Source: Natronococcus sp. AD-5 (GTDB lineage Archaea > Halobacteriota > Halobacteria > Halobacteriales > Natrialbaceae). From it: DNA of 64,000 nt. Made by a program: the position numbers and the translations under genes. The stretch's first letter is position 1; each line of letters starts with the position of its first letter. The notes beneath the pieces are model-generated. The model was not told the origin of the DNA and made no database searches. It was given only the letters and a program-made list of their open reading frames with translations. Below are positions 17,138 through 27,156 of the stretch, one piece after another. The stretch is from positions 620,001 through 684,000 of the forward strand of contig NZ_CP132295.1 in NCBI RefSeq assembly GCF_030734285.1. The letters are read 5' to 3'.

Positions 17138-17447
17138 GCCATAGTCTCTAAGTGGTTTTCCCCTCATACCGATGGCTTCGTACTTAACAACACCTTCACA
17201 GTCGGAGGAACTCGTCGAGTACACTCGGCTCTCGCCTTCCTTGCCTTAATTCTCTTTGAGCAGGTTTGCGAGTGTCATAAGCACCACTTAGTGAGACTTA
17301 CTCCCGTCTTAAACACATTTAATTATCTAACATATAGAATATTATTTCTCATATGCAGAGGTTAATAAACTTTGTTCTCTGTTCATTCTTTTCATTTCAA
17401 GTAATGGTTATATTACTAACTACATGATTCTCATCAGCCATGATTGC
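17138..17447. other. A/T-rich intergenic stretch before subtilase
   Basis: No gene is seen. TTATATTA at 17408-17415 is a TATA-like box about 35 bases before the subtilase ATG at 17448, consistent with a short leader. Confidence 0.4.
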
Positions 17448-18968
17448 ATGTCTGACAGAAAACCAAGCATCAGCGAATTTAGTCGGCGGAAAGTCCTCCA
17501 AGGAGCAGGCGCTGCGGGCGCAGCAGGACTTCTGTTTGGAGGAACCATAAGTGCGCAATCTAACCAAGACAATGAACCTGAGTCGGAGGAAGAACCGGAG
17601 GACCCGAGTACCATAACCGAAGAAGCCAGGTTTAACGTTGGATACAGCAATTCGGACGGCGCACAGATGGTAGAAAAGGTGGCAGACGAGGTGTGTCGGA
17701 AGATCGAACCGATTGGTATGATGACGATCAACGCCGGTCTCAAGGAACTTCAGGAGTTCCAAGAGTCCGACGATGTTGACTTCATCGAAGTCGACTTGGA
17801 AGTTCAAGTTGATCTTCCACCACAGGATATTCAAGCTCAACAGGAGCCAAACGGTCAAATAGTTCCCTGGGGGATCGAACGAATTGGGTCACTTGAAGCC
17901 CACGAATCGGGCTTTCGAGGAGAAAACGTCGACGTTGCGGTGCTAGATTCAGGGATTTATCCCTCTCACGAGGACTTGTACGAGAATATCGGTGAGGGGT
18001 TTGCTCCGATTCCGTGTCAAGGAGATTGTGAGGAAGAATGGGATGATGACCATGGTCACGGAACGCATGTCGCCGGAACCATTGCTGCGCTCGATAATGA
18101 AATCGGTGTCCTCGGCGTTGCACCGGACATCACGCTTCACTCTGTCAAGGTATTAGATGAAAACAATGCAGGGACTATCTCAGCTATCGTCGACGGCCTT
18201 GTCTGGACCGCCGAACAAGGATACGATATTGCAAACATGAGTCTCGGCGGTCCCAATAGCCTCGCTATGCAGCTCGCGATTGAATTCGCGCATGAACAGG
18301 GGGTCTTGCTTGTCGCCGCAGCAGGAAACGCCGGTCTTCCTCAGGTCAGTTTTCCAGCAGCCTATGAAGAGACTATTGCAGTAAGCGCGACGACACCGGA
18401 GGATACACATGCTGTCTTCTCAAATTTTGGCCCCGAAATCGAACTTGCGGCCCCCGGTGTTGAGATTTTATCAACACTTCCGCCTAACGTGACTATCAAT
18501 CCGACATCAGAACTCTATGGTGAACTTCAGGGCACGTCAATGGCGACACCTCATGTAAGCGGGGTTGGAGCACTCCTCATGGCATTGGGGTATTCTGCCG
18601 AAGAGACACGGGAATTCATGAACGAGACTGCAGAAGACCTCGGGCTCCCGCCTGAAGAGCAAGGCTCTGGACTCGTTAATGCTGCTGCAGTCGAAGCAGA
18701 ACCAGAACCATCAGACCCGGTCAGAGAACTCCTACGGCTTGTCAATGAAGCAGTCCAACTGGTCCAACAAGCAGTACAGCTCATTTTGTCGGGTGGGTCA
18801 CTAGATGAAGCCCGTCGGCTTCTTCGTAATGCAGCTCAGCTACTCCAGGAAGCTCGTGAGATCTTCCGTGGTCTCGATGAAAGCGAAGCAAGCGAAGTAA
18901 GATCTGACCTCACCTCTGCTGAAGATGATCTCGCCGAGGCAGAGTGTCTCCTGACTGAAGAAGAATGA
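17448..18968 (+). CDS. Secreted subtilisin-like serine protease (S8)
   Basis: The 506-residue protease is halolysin-like. A twin-arginine signal (SRRKVLQGAGAAGAAGLLF, residues 12-30) directs folded export. Residues about 55-125 form a propeptide of inhibitor type. The S8 catalytic domain follows, with Asp167 (VAVLDSGI), His204 (HGHGTHVAGT), oxyanion Asn294 (AAAGNAG) and Ser364 (GTSMATPHVSG). After about residue 425 comes an unusual helical tail of about 80 residues (PVRELLRLVNEAVQLVQQAV, LDEARRLLRNAAQLLQEARE, then acidic), predicted as coiled-coil-like, in place of the Cys-containing or PKD-type extensions of many halolysins. The ATG at 17448 is preferred over 17424 because of the TATA position. 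The gene is intact and alone. Confidence 0.9.
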   Translation: MSDRKPSISEFSRRKVLQGAGAAGAAGLLFGGTISAQSNQDNEPESEEEPEDPSTITEEARFNVGYSNSDGAQMVEKVADEVCRKIEPIGMMTINAGLKELQEFQESDDVDFIEVDLEVQVDLPPQDIQAQQEPNGQIVPWGIERIGSLEAHESGFRGENVDVAVLDSGIYPSHEDLYENIGEGFAPIPCQGDCEEEWDDDHGHGTHVAGTIAALDNEIGVLGVAPDITLHSVKVLDENNAGTISAIVDGLVWTAEQGYDIANMSLGGPNSLAMQLAIEFAHEQGVLLVAAAGNAGLPQVSFPAAYEETIAVSATTPEDTHAVFSNFGPEIELAAPGVEILSTLPPNVTINPTSELYGELQGTSMATPHVSGVGALLMALGYSAEETREFMNETAEDLGLPPEEQGSGLVNAAAVEAEPEPSDPVRELLRLVNEAVQLVQQAVQLILSGGSLDEARRLLRNAAQLLQEAREIFRGLDESEASEVRSDLTSAEDDLAEAECLLTEEE

Positions 18969-19131
18969 TATTATAAGAAGCTATTTAAAAGAGTACCACT
19001 GGATTTTTAGCAGAACTGGTCGTCGACTAGTTCAGGCTATCCGGATATCCAGATTGTACTTATTACTATTTTATTGATTAACTTGGAGATAGTTCCCGGA
19101 TTGAACTTATCGAACCGTCTCTGACCAGACG

Positions 19132-19332
19132 TTTCTCACAGAGTATCTCGCCGAGCATGGGCCGGGGCTTCACCACGTAACGCTCGAGGTTGCGGATATC
19201 GATGCAGTCATCGAGACGTTAGAGATGAATGATTTCCCTGTCGACAACTATCAGGAATATAGCGAGTGGACGGAAGCATTCGTTTCTCCGCGGACACCTA
19301 CTGGACACTATTCCAACTGATGGAGTATTCCC
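19132..19332 (+). pseudogene. VOC-family protein C-terminal relic
   Basis: The frame reads FLTEYLAEHGPGLHHVTLEV, ADIDAVIETLEMNDFPVDNY and WTEAFVSPRTPTGHYSN. A one-base shift near 19308 gives the expected TLFQLMEYS end. This is the second half of a vicinal-oxygen-chelate domain such as methylmalonyl-CoA epimerase: HH in GLHHVTLEV and the Glu in QLMEY are the usual metal ligands. No start or N-terminal half exists. It abuts a ligase relic directly. The stretch 18969-19131 is empty. Confidence 0.55.
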
Positions 19333-19539
19333 GAAGAACGGAAAGCCCACTTCGAAAATCCTATCCCTATCAATATCGTGATCGATCCGAAAACGGATCG
19401 TGATTCAGAGTCTGTCGCTGACGAAGTAGCTGATGAAGTGCGGACAAAATTCAAAGCCCGCATACAACCTAATCCAATATCACCCGAAGATGTCGAACTC
19501 TCTGAATATAAGTCTGATCTGGTGGTCGTCGAGGAGTAG
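19333..19539 (+). pseudogene. Adenylate-forming CoA ligase C-terminal relic
   Basis: An open frame without a start reads KAHFENPIPINIVIDPKTDR, ESVADEVADEVRTKFKARIQ and ISPEDVELSEYKSDLVVVEE to a stop at 19537. This resembles the C-terminal cap of phenylacetate-CoA ligase-like AMP-forming enzymes, as judged by eye from the LSEYKSDLVV end. The body of the enzyme (over 350 residues) is missing. Its junction with the VOC relic suggests a deletion that fused two gene ends. Confidence 0.35.
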
Positions 19540-20209
19540 CAGAGAATCGATGAAATAAAAATAATCATTACTTTTCTATTAAGAACTATGATGTATTCAA
19601 GGTCAGTGAGGAATTGATCAACCACCGTCGATCGAAGCCACAGCTAATCCAGATGAGCGGCTTTTAGAGTTCTCGTATGACTGAACGAATCTCACAGTAG
19701 CAGTGTAGAATGCTTTGGAAGAGTTCTGGTGGTTTGTAAAATCGTGATCGACTCCTCTCACAGAGGGCAAACACGTCGTATTCAGACGGTGATACTGTCT
19801 CGGTCACTGCGACATTCAAGAAGTCGTTGTCCGAAGCGACGTCTTGCAGGGCTTGGGTTTTGCTGGGCACAATTTCCACGTCCTGCAACCTCGTACGTGA
19901 CGCTTTCTATGATACGCTCTCCTCGTCCAGAGTACAACAGAAGTTGAGGCTGCGTTGGCCAATGCATATGGGAGTAGCATTTGCCTCGTCATACTCACTC
20001 ACCTACGCGGATAAGATGATTCCCCTCCATGGCGGCGGACTTTCGCCGCAGGATACTCGCTAACCCAGCGTCCCTCTCCGTTTTTGTCTCTGGCCAGTCT
20101 CGCCTGTAACTCCACAACTATCAATCGCTATAGAGAATACTCCTATGGACAACCCAACCGTATTGGAGGCCTGTACCGCCCTCCGAGTGGATCTTGTAAT
20201 GAATTACCT
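19540..20209. other. No supported gene; minus-strand relic
   Basis: On the minus strand an open stretch (19664-19888) reads SKTQALQDVASDNDFLNVAV and VSPSEYDVFALCERSRSRFY. An upstream frame gives GERIIESVTYEVAGRG, so a longer frameshifted gene is possible. It is not recognised. A CTATAGAGAATA at 20128-20139 may serve the next gene. Confidence 0.25.
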
Positions 20210-21394
20210 ATGACACAACACGATGACCGGTCCAACGAGAACCGATTCGCAACCATCGCCGTCGGCGCCACTAAGAGCGAGACGCGCCCCCACAGAGGTG
20301 GAACGAGCGACGTCGTCCCGCCAATCCACCTCTCGACCACGTTCGAGTGGGGCAGCGGGGACAATGCCAACGAACACGACTACTCACGTGAGAGCAACCC
20401 GACGCGGGTGGCCCTCGAAGAGCAGTTAGCTCGCCTCGAAGGCGGCGAGCATGCGTTGGCGTTCGCCTCGGGGATGGCCGCTATTTCGACGACGATGCTG
20501 TCGCTGGTCCCGCCGGGGGGCCACCTCGTCTCCTCAGACTCTATCTATAGCGGCACCGAAAAACTGCTCACGGAATTCGCTGCCGGACACCTCAACGTCG
20601 ACGTGGACTTCGTCGATGCCCGCGAACCCGAAAACGTTGCGGCTGCAGTCGATTCAGAAACCGACTTGATTTGGGCAGAGACACCGACCAACCCGCTGAT
20701 GCGGCTGTGCGACATTCAGGCGATCGCCGACATCGCCGACGACCACGGTATCCCGTTCGGAGTGGACGGTACCTTTGCGAGTCCGTACTTCCAAGCACCG
20801 CTCGATCTGGGTGCCGACATTGTCGTCCACAGCACCACTAAGTACCTTAACGGGCATTCCGACTCGATCGGCGGTGCCGTCATTACCAATGACGAAGAGG
20901 TCTTTGAGCAATTGGCGTTCGCGCAGCGGGTCGGGCTTGGGAATATGCTGTCACCGTTTGACTGCTATCTGGTTGCGCGAGGGATGAAGACGTTGCCGGC
21001 GCGGATGGAACACCACGAGACGAACGCGATGGCGGTTGCGCGGTTCCTCGAGAGCCACGATCGGGTGGCACGTGTCTATTATCCGGGTCTGGAGAGTCAC
21101 CCGCAACACGACCTTGCGAGTAAGCAGATGTCGGGGTATAGTGGGATGTTGTCGTTCGAGTTTGACGGTACGCCGGTTGAGCTTGAAGCGTTCGTTAGGG
21201 GGCTTGAGGTGTTTACGCCGGGGGCGAGCCTTGGTGGGGTTGAGAGTTTGGTTGAGGTGCCGTCATTGATGATTCCCGACGAGATTGACCATGGGGAGGC
21301 GACGGCGGAGATTCCCGAGACGCTAGTCCGAGTGTCGGTTGGTCTCGAAGACGCTGATGACCTCTGCGAGGATCTCCGGACGGCGCTGCCGTAG
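20210..21394 (+). CDS. Cystathionine gamma-synthase/lyase-type PLP enzyme
   Basis: The 394-residue enzyme is of the Cys/Met metabolism PLP family (MetB/MetC/MetZ type), acting in trans-sulfuration or direct sulfhydrylation of homoserine esters. Recognised parts are the N-terminal VPPIHLSTTFEW, the family-defining YSRESNPTRVALEEQLA, EHALAFASGMAAI, ETPTNPLM, and VVHSTTKYLNGHSD with Lys211 as the PLP Schiff-base lysine. A later SLGGVESLVEVPS helps contact substrate. Where most relatives have DNTF before the PLP lysine segment, this has DGTF. Length is normal. ATG 20210 is chosen because MTQHDDRS is a typical acidic haloarchaeal N-terminus and the upstream frame is not. It stands alone, so the exact substrate cannot be inferred. 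Confidence 0.9.
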   Translation: MTQHDDRSNENRFATIAVGATKSETRPHRGGTSDVVPPIHLSTTFEWGSGDNANEHDYSRESNPTRVALEEQLARLEGGEHALAFASGMAAISTTMLSLVPPGGHLVSSDSIYSGTEKLLTEFAAGHLNVDVDFVDAREPENVAAAVDSETDLIWAETPTNPLMRLCDIQAIADIADDHGIPFGVDGTFASPYFQAPLDLGADIVVHSTTKYLNGHSDSIGGAVITNDEEVFEQLAFAQRVGLGNMLSPFDCYLVARGMKTLPARMEHHETNAMAVARFLESHDRVARVYYPGLESHPQHDLASKQMSGYSGMLSFEFDGTPVELEAFVRGLEVFTPGASLGGVESLVEVPSLMIPDEIDHGEATAEIPETLVRVSVGLEDADDLCEDLRTALP

Positions 21395-21533
21395 GCGCGC
21401 GTTCCCCTCCTTTGATCTCAGGTTCGATTCAGATTTTCTTCTGGAGTACGTTGTCTGTTAGCCCGTCGTAACAACCTACTCAAAATCGAGACATGAAGAA
21501 GGTTATTTACTACTAAACCGGGATTGTGTGAGC

Positions 21534-21968
21534 ATGAATTGGGTCGGAACTGCTGAGCGCATCTTCACTGCTCCTGACGCGGGCGTCGAAATGACCGAAC
21601 GCGGTGAAGTTGAGGCCATTGCTGGAGCTGGTCTTCGTGGTGACAGATATTTCCGTGAGATCGAAACAGGGACCTTCGTCAAGTGGAAGGCTGACGAAGA
21701 ACGCCCGGATGGCTACGATCTAACGCTCATTGAGCGAGAAGCCATCCACGCGATTGAGCGCGAGGCGGAGATCAAACTCGATTCTGGCGAACACAGGCGG
21801 AATATCGTCACCCAGAATGCCGCGCTCAACCATCTCGTTGTTCGTAGACCAGATTACTCATTCTCAAATACATCAGCAGTCTCTTCAGTTAGCTCACTTG
21901 CCTCGATATGGATGGACATCTATGAAGTGGTCCACGGGTCGGCGTATCGGAGCACGCGTTCGGTGTAG
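21534..21968 (+). pseudogene. MOSC-domain protein, C-terminus scrambled
   Basis: The frame opens MNWVGTAERIFTAPDAGVEM, then EVEAIAGAGLRGDRYFREIE, ERPDGYDLTLIEREAIHAIE and SGEHRRNIVTQNAALNHLV. This is the MOSC fold found at the C-terminus of molybdenum cofactor sulfurases and in stand-alone proteins handling sulfur or N-hydroxylated compounds. After about residue 103 resemblance is lost for about 25 residues and returns only as MDIYEVVHGSAYR, so paired frameshifts or a small replacement removed the region that normally carries the CEPC-like conserved cysteine. A TTATTTA box at 21504-21510 is about 27 bases before the ATG, which suits a leaderless start. Confidence 0.6.
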
Positions 21969-21982
21969 AAGCCGCACTCCGC

Positions 21983-23095
21983 TCATTTTGAATAGCGATC
22001 TCGAACCGGCTTCACGTTCGAGAGGCGGGCTTTTCCCTTCTCGATAGCTCGTAGTTTACGAACCGCGATGTAGACGAGCAAGGCCCCGAAGAAGGTGCCG
22101 GGAGTCAACACGAGGTGCCACAGAAGCGTGTTTTCGATCTCGTACCCCATTTCGGTCAGCGCCTCGCCCGCTCGCTCCAAGACGAATAATACCGACGGAT
22201 GTGCGATGTAAATCCCGACGGCGTAGTTCCCCCACGACGGTAACGGCGTAGATTTTCCGAGGTTCGGACGCGAGAGCAGGAACGCGAACAACGAGATGGT
22301 AACCAGAACGGTTGCGATCGTGTAACTCGCCGTATAGACGCTCTGGGTAATCGTCTCTCCCGTTAGTGCGTATCCCAGTACGTAGCGTTCAGCGATGTGG
22401 AGCGCTCCGAACAGTACGGTTGCACCGAGATAGAGCGTACTTCGGTCGGCGTCCGGCTGCCAATCCGCCGAGTAGATGTAATAGCCGAGACTGCTGTAAA
22501 AGAACCCGAAGAACAGCGCGTCTCTGACCTCGAACGGAATGTCGACGAACATCGTATAGCTCGCACCCAGGAGGCCGATACCGTGGAACCCGAACGCAAT
22601 AGGAAGGAGAAGTTCCGTCATGTTGGCCTTACTGATGAGGCAAATGAGTCCGAGGGAGAAGATGAGCGCCGGAAGAAACCACAGTATCTCGGATACCGAG
22701 TTCCCGTAGTAAAGCAGGTCGATCGGAGAGACGAACTCGGCCGTTCTACGGGCGATGAGACCCGGTATCTCCCGACGGTCGGCGCCTTCGCGGACGACGC
22801 TCCCCGCGAGAAACACCGGAACGGTGAGTACCAGTCCGAACGCGTAGAGCGAAGCGATACTGACCGCCCGTTCGGCAAAATACGCGATCGGATCGCGGCG
22901 GGTAGTTTTGAGGGCGAAAAAATACCCCGCAGTCACGAAAAAGAACGGAACTGCGAACCGTGCGGACGAATCTATCACGAAATTGATCGGGGTGCCGTAT
23001 TCTCCGACCCCCCTGAGCAGGTCAGTGTGGATCGATACGATGAACGCCATCGCGATTATTCGCATCGAATCTATACTGTAGATTCGCCCGGCCAT
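21983..23095 (-). CDS. Acyltransferase 3 family membrane protein
   Basis: The 370-residue product is an integral membrane O-acyltransferase (OafA/NodX-type) with about ten hydrophobic helices. It opens MAGRIYSIDSMRIIAMAFIV and continues SIHTDL, where the His in helix 1 is the family's conserved residue (usually in a RAIA...V...H pattern). ARFAVPFFFVTAGYFFALK is the second signature. Such enzymes transfer acetyl or other acyl groups to surface glycans or lipids. It converges on the MOSC relic with a 14-base gap and starts 23 bases after a TTTGATTTG stretch. There are no glycan genes nearby to name the acceptor. Intact. Confidence 0.85.
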   Translation of the reverse strand: MAGRIYSIDSMRIIAMAFIVSIHTDLLRGVGEYGTPINFVIDSSARFAVPFFFVTAGYFFALKTTRRDPIAYFAERAVSIASLYAFGLVLTVPVFLAGSVVREGADRREIPGLIARRTAEFVSPIDLLYYGNSVSEILWFLPALIFSLGLICLISKANMTELLLPIAFGFHGIGLLGASYTMFVDIPFEVRDALFFGFFYSSLGYYIYSADWQPDADRSTLYLGATVLFGALHIAERYVLGYALTGETITQSVYTASYTIATVLVTISLFAFLLSRPNLGKSTPLPSWGNYAVGIYIAHPSVLFVLERAGEALTEMGYEIENTLLWHLVLTPGTFFGALLVYIAVRKLRAIEKGKARLSNVKPVRDRYSK

Positions 23096-23472
23096 TGTTC
23101 AACAAGAATCCCCTTCTTCCTTATCGTTCTTTTGATTTGTGGGGGAATCCACCTAGAATAATTATAATCTGTCATCTAAGAGTGATACTCGAAATTTCGG
23201 CCATCAAAGCGTATATCTCCAGAATATCGGCTTCAGGTATGGTTTGATAGAATGTGCATATTTCAATAAATTCAGCTCTCCTGACTGTAGGTCGCTTTCG
23301 TCGCTTCGTTCGACGTACCCCAAAACGCTCCGAATCACCCATCGAATCGGCATCAGATACTGGATTCGTTCGGTTCGTAGACCCGGTTTCGATCTCCCGA
23401 GACGCCGAGTCCGGACCGAACGGCGACTCGAGCGGGAACACCGTTTTCTCTGCCGGCCCACTGAGAGCGTTC

Positions 23473-24566
23473 ATGACTCCACGGGAGGCAGCGATCCTCG
23501 TTCCACCGGCAGTTGATACGCTTCCACTCACCGTCGCGATCCTCGACGACGAAGGAACGATTCTGTATACGAATCGCGCGTAGCAGGAGTTCGGCGAGGC
23601 GAACGATATCAAACATCGACCGGATACGATCGGTGTCAATTACCTCGACGTCACCGCACGAGCGGAGACTGACACCGCCCGGGCCGCCGTCGCTTGCTTG
23701 ACTGAAATCCTTGCGGGCGAGCGGGAGCTACTCGAATTCGAGTATCCGTACCACTCGCCCGACGAGCAACGGTGGTTCCTCATGCGTGCTGCGCCGTTCG
23801 TAACCGATGGAACGACTTACGTCGTCGTTGCGCACTCCGATATCACCGAGCGCAAAGAGTATCAACAGCGGCTGGAGGAATCCAACGAGCGCTTAGAGCA
23901 GTTCGCCTCCGCCGCCTCCCACGACCTCCAGGAGCCGCTGCGGATGGTCACGAGCTACCTGCAACTGCTCGAGCGCCGATACGGCGACGTCCTCGACGAG
24001 GAGGCCGAGGAGTTCATCGAATTCGCCGTCGACGGCGCCGAGCGGATGACCGCGATGATCGACGGACTGCTCACGTACTCCAGGGTCGAGACGCAGGGCG
24101 ATCCCTTCGAATCGATCGATCTCAAGGCGGTGCTCGACGATGTTCTGGCGGATCTCGACGTGAAGATCGAAGCGACCGGCACCGAAGTCACCGCCAGGTC
24201 GCTGCCGACCGTCGAGGGCGACGCCAGCCAGCTTCGCCAGGTGTTTCAGAATCTGTTGGTCAACGCTATTGAGTACAGCGGTGAGGCGACGCCTCGGGTG
24301 AAGATCGCCGCCGAGCGGGACGGGGACGAGTGGATCGTTTCGGTTAGTGACGACGGAATCGGCATCTATCCGGACGACGCAGGTCGGATTTTGAATCGTT
24401 CCAGCGCCTTCACAGCCACGAGGAATACGCCGGAACGGGAATCGGTTCGGCGCTCTGCGAGCGGATCGTCGAACGCCACGGCGGTGAGATCTGGGTCGAT
24501 TCCGAGCCGGGTGACGGGACGACGTTCTCGTTTACGCTACCGGATGCGCACGGTCGTATCGAGTAA
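23473..24566 (+). pseudogene. PAS-domain histidine kinase with two lesions
   Basis: A PAS domain (LPLTVAILDDEGTILYTNRA...) is followed by EYPYHSPDEQRWFLMRAAPF and DITERKEYQQRLEESNERLE. The dimerisation box is FASAASHDLQEPLRMVTSYL with the phospho-accepting His, followed by the N box FQNLLVNAIEYSGEA and the G box [12 protein letters not shown] at 23581-23583 replaces the Trp expected in NRAWQEFG. One base is missing near 24391 (R-I-L-N-R instead of R-I-F-E), after which the true frame reads [20 protein letters not shown] and [20 protein letters not shown] to a TAA at 24564. The start is uncertain; ATG 23473 is the last good one. Both lesions are single-base, so loss may be recent. Confidence 0.8.
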
Positions 24567-24759
24567 ATCTCAGGGTTCGCTACCAGTGATCTGTGCGAAC
24601 GGTTCCGGATTCGTATCGCTGATAGTCGAGCACCCTAGACAGTTCCGAATCTATAAGTGGCCGACTCGCTAGAAGAGAGACGGATTCAGGACTCGCCGAA
24701 GCAGGAATTCGGCCCGGAGCTAGGGACTCCGAACCTGGGTTCTCCGACTACTAGAGAAC

Positions 24760-25152
24760 ATGAGTACGAGATATCCATACAGTGATAAATCTACCGCCGA
24801 CGAACGCGGCGTCGCGCTCATCGACGAGACGACCATTACGCGCCTTCACGACGAGAAAACCGCCGAACACGGCTGTCGGTTCGCCGCGGTCGCCCGTTCG
24901 CTCGAGCACGCTCGTGTTCCTAACACCCACTTCTCGCTTCCGAAAACGGTCGTCGCCTACGTCGATCAATCCGGACGGTATGGCATCGAACGCGAGTTCT
25001 TCGGCCACCGGCCCGACTGGACGGAAATTCCGCGTACGGTCGTCGTCACTGAACCCGACGTCGTCCGCGAGATTCCCGACGCCCATCGCGATCGATATCG
25101 GGAGGTGCTCGGGATTTACGGTCGAGTGCTCGGTGAGAACGACGAGACGTAA
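24760..25152 (+). CDS. Hypothetical protein, 130 residues
   Basis: The product starts MSTRYPYSDKSTADERGVAL and has a regular alternation of short strands and helices (HFSLPKTVVAYVDQSGRYGI, FFGHRPDWTEIPRTVVVTEP, HRDRYREVLGIYGRVLGEND). It has acidic composition and high third-position GC as in real haloarchaeal genes. There are no cysteine pairs, membrane segments or signal sequence. I recognise no family. It follows the broken histidine kinase on the same strand with a gap of 193 bases, too far to claim an operon. Confidence 0.5.
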   Translation: MSTRYPYSDKSTADERGVALIDETTITRLHDEKTAEHGCRFAAVARSLEHARVPNTHFSLPKTVVAYVDQSGRYGIEREFFGHRPDWTEIPRTVVVTEPDVVREIPDAHRDRYREVLGIYGRVLGENDET

Positions 25153-26778
25153 CCCGATGAGGCACTGGGTTTGGGACTGCCGGTCGATACCGGACGGGCA
25201 ATCTACCGCGATAACGACGAGGCAATGCCCCGATCGAACGATTCGGTCGAGGCGCTCGTACTGACTGCGTATCGGAGGCGTCTATCACACCATATTGACC
25301 TATGCTTGGGGTACGACCGATACAGGGTAGCCGCAGATTACGAGTGTGCTAGACGATTTATTCTACGCCGGATCAAAACGGTTGGGCGGATAGAGGGGAT
25401 CGAGCGCGCAGGATGCCGCTGAAATCGAGTTGACTGAATTCGTCGACGTGACCGACTCGATCGTCGATATCATCGCGCTCGACGCTGATGCTGGTCACGG
25501 TATCGTATTCAACAGCGATGGAACGCAAACGAGTCTCATTACCAATGATTGCGGAATGAGCGGACGTTGCCGAAACGATCCGGAGATACCGGCGGAGAAC
25601 TCCTCCTGTGGGTTGTCGATGAAAACGCATTTCGTATACCGGAACGGTAGCAGACGAGACAGACGAGGGGTAGTCAGAGACGACCTCTTGGTTTTGAGTA
25701 CCGCCAGTCGAACCTCGGCGCTGTGAGAAGAGACGACCGGTGGTATCACGAGCACTAAAACTATTGCGAGCATCTCAACCATCGTCTCCGAGTACGGTAT
25801 TCCGCGGTACGTCGTATAGATAGCTGCCCGCCCCTGTACGCTTCCGTTCACCCTCTCGGAAGAGGCCATTCGCTCTCGAGTTCCGTCGGCCGAACGGTCG
25901 GAAAATTGTGTTAACCCGCCTGAACGGTCTCTAATTCGGAAACACGATCCCGTCCTTCAATATAGCTTCGCGCCCTTGCTCCGAGCGCCCGAAAGGGCTC
26001 AGCCGTGTTACGGCGTCGAGTGATCCAATCACCCGAAAGGACACGGGGAATCGTTTCCCCTGCACCCTTCGCAATCCACCACCCACTGTTCACCCACCGC
26101 GCCGATTCTCCCTTCACTTTTCCTCGAGCCCACCGATCGACGCCTGCACAGTCCGTCAGAGTCGTACGGCACTACCCGTAGACGCACCGTCATTTACTCG
26201 CGGACTTCCGCCTCGAAAATTCCGTGAGTGCGTGCTCGAGCACGCCGACCGCTCTGAGCGACGTGTCCGTAATCGGCCGGGGACACGCCGGCAATACGAT
26301 ACCGAGAACACTGACGGGTACGGCGCGACGCTCATAAGTAATGGTTTCGTTCTGAACGATATCAATTCGTCTGGGAAAATACGGTGTCTCAAATCAGGTG
26401 CTGACGTCTCTAACCACCTAGCCGCGTTTGCGCACCGGCGACGCGGACGCGAGTCATCGTTCTCGACACCGGTTTCGACGGCGATCTCGAACCACTCGAG
26501 GGTAAACCGTCCACGGTTCTCTGTGTGACCGCGTGAAACGGCCGAACGCGTGCGAGTTAGAATTGACGGACGGATCCACTACGGACTGAACGTCTTGTTT
26601 CGTGTAACTACTCGCCAAAGATGGAATCTACTCTGGTCAGCTATTTTGACTGATTAATTATAGATACATGTACTATATCAGCAAATATTGTTCAGTAACG
26701 AGTAGAAATAGATATATTAAACTAATATTGTTCAAAGTAGAGAAGATTTATGTGAAAGTCACGGAGTTAGTGAGATGC
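25153..26778. other. 1.6-kb stretch without a supported gene
   Basis: Several short frames exist on both strands, none with family resemblance. A minus-strand frame (25495-25869) has one hydrophobic segment (MVEMLAIVLVLVIPPVV). A plus-strand frame from TTG 25430 reads TEFVDVTDSIVDIIALDADA. Around 25970-26070 there are small GC-rich hairpins (GCCCGAAAGGGC and GGGGAA..TTCCCC). This looks like decayed DNA. Confidence 0.4.
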
Positions 26779-27084
26779 ATGTCGCAGAATCCCCGCACCC
26801 GCGACCACGACGAGCCCTCCCCCTCCGAACGAAAATTAACGCGTCGCTCGTTCATACAATCGATCGCTGCAGTTGCGGCGGCGGCGACGACGGGGATCGC
26901 TTCGACTGAGACTGCAACGGCGGCGATCACTTTCGACTCCGGCAGCGCCGGCCCGCAAGGATCCGTATCGGCCACCGAGATCGAGAACGATCCGAATCTC
27001 TCGCTACCCAGCGACGTCTCTCACGGCCGGGGTACAAACGATATGCACCCACGAACTCGAACGATCCGAGACAGAAACCGCTAA
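26779..27084 (+). CDS. Short Tat-signal protein, probably truncated
   Basis: From the ATG at 26779 the 101-residue product has an acidic N-terminus, then the twin-arginine signal LTRRSFIQSIAAVAAAATTG (residues about 18-37) and a signal-peptidase-like ATAAI end. Only about 55 residues follow, starting TFDSGSAGPQGSVSATEIEN and ending in a low-complexity basic tail (PRTRTIRDRNR), which does not look like a finished extracellular domain. Either this is a small secreted protein or the mature domain was lost by frameshift. The preceding 100 bases are A/T-rich with TATATTAAACTAATATT, which is promoter-like. Confidence 0.45.
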   Translation: MSQNPRTRDHDEPSPSERKLTRRSFIQSIAAVAAAATTGIASTETATAAITFDSGSAGPQGSVSATEIENDPNLSLPSDVSHGRGTNDMHPRTRTIRDRNR

Positions 27085-27156
27085 CGACGACCGGATAACG
27101 ACGGTCGGTTAATCCACGCACCGCGACTATTCGCTTCTCAGCGAACAAGGCGAATA

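Noticed and set aside
23172-23639. 155-codon minus-strand frame upstream of the kinase
   Set aside because: Overlaps the PAS domain coding strand and lacks any domain pattern.
25960-26080. GC-rich hairpins considered as a structured RNA
   Set aside because: No match to RNase P, SRP or tRNA signatures could be made by eye; the dyads are short and unordered.
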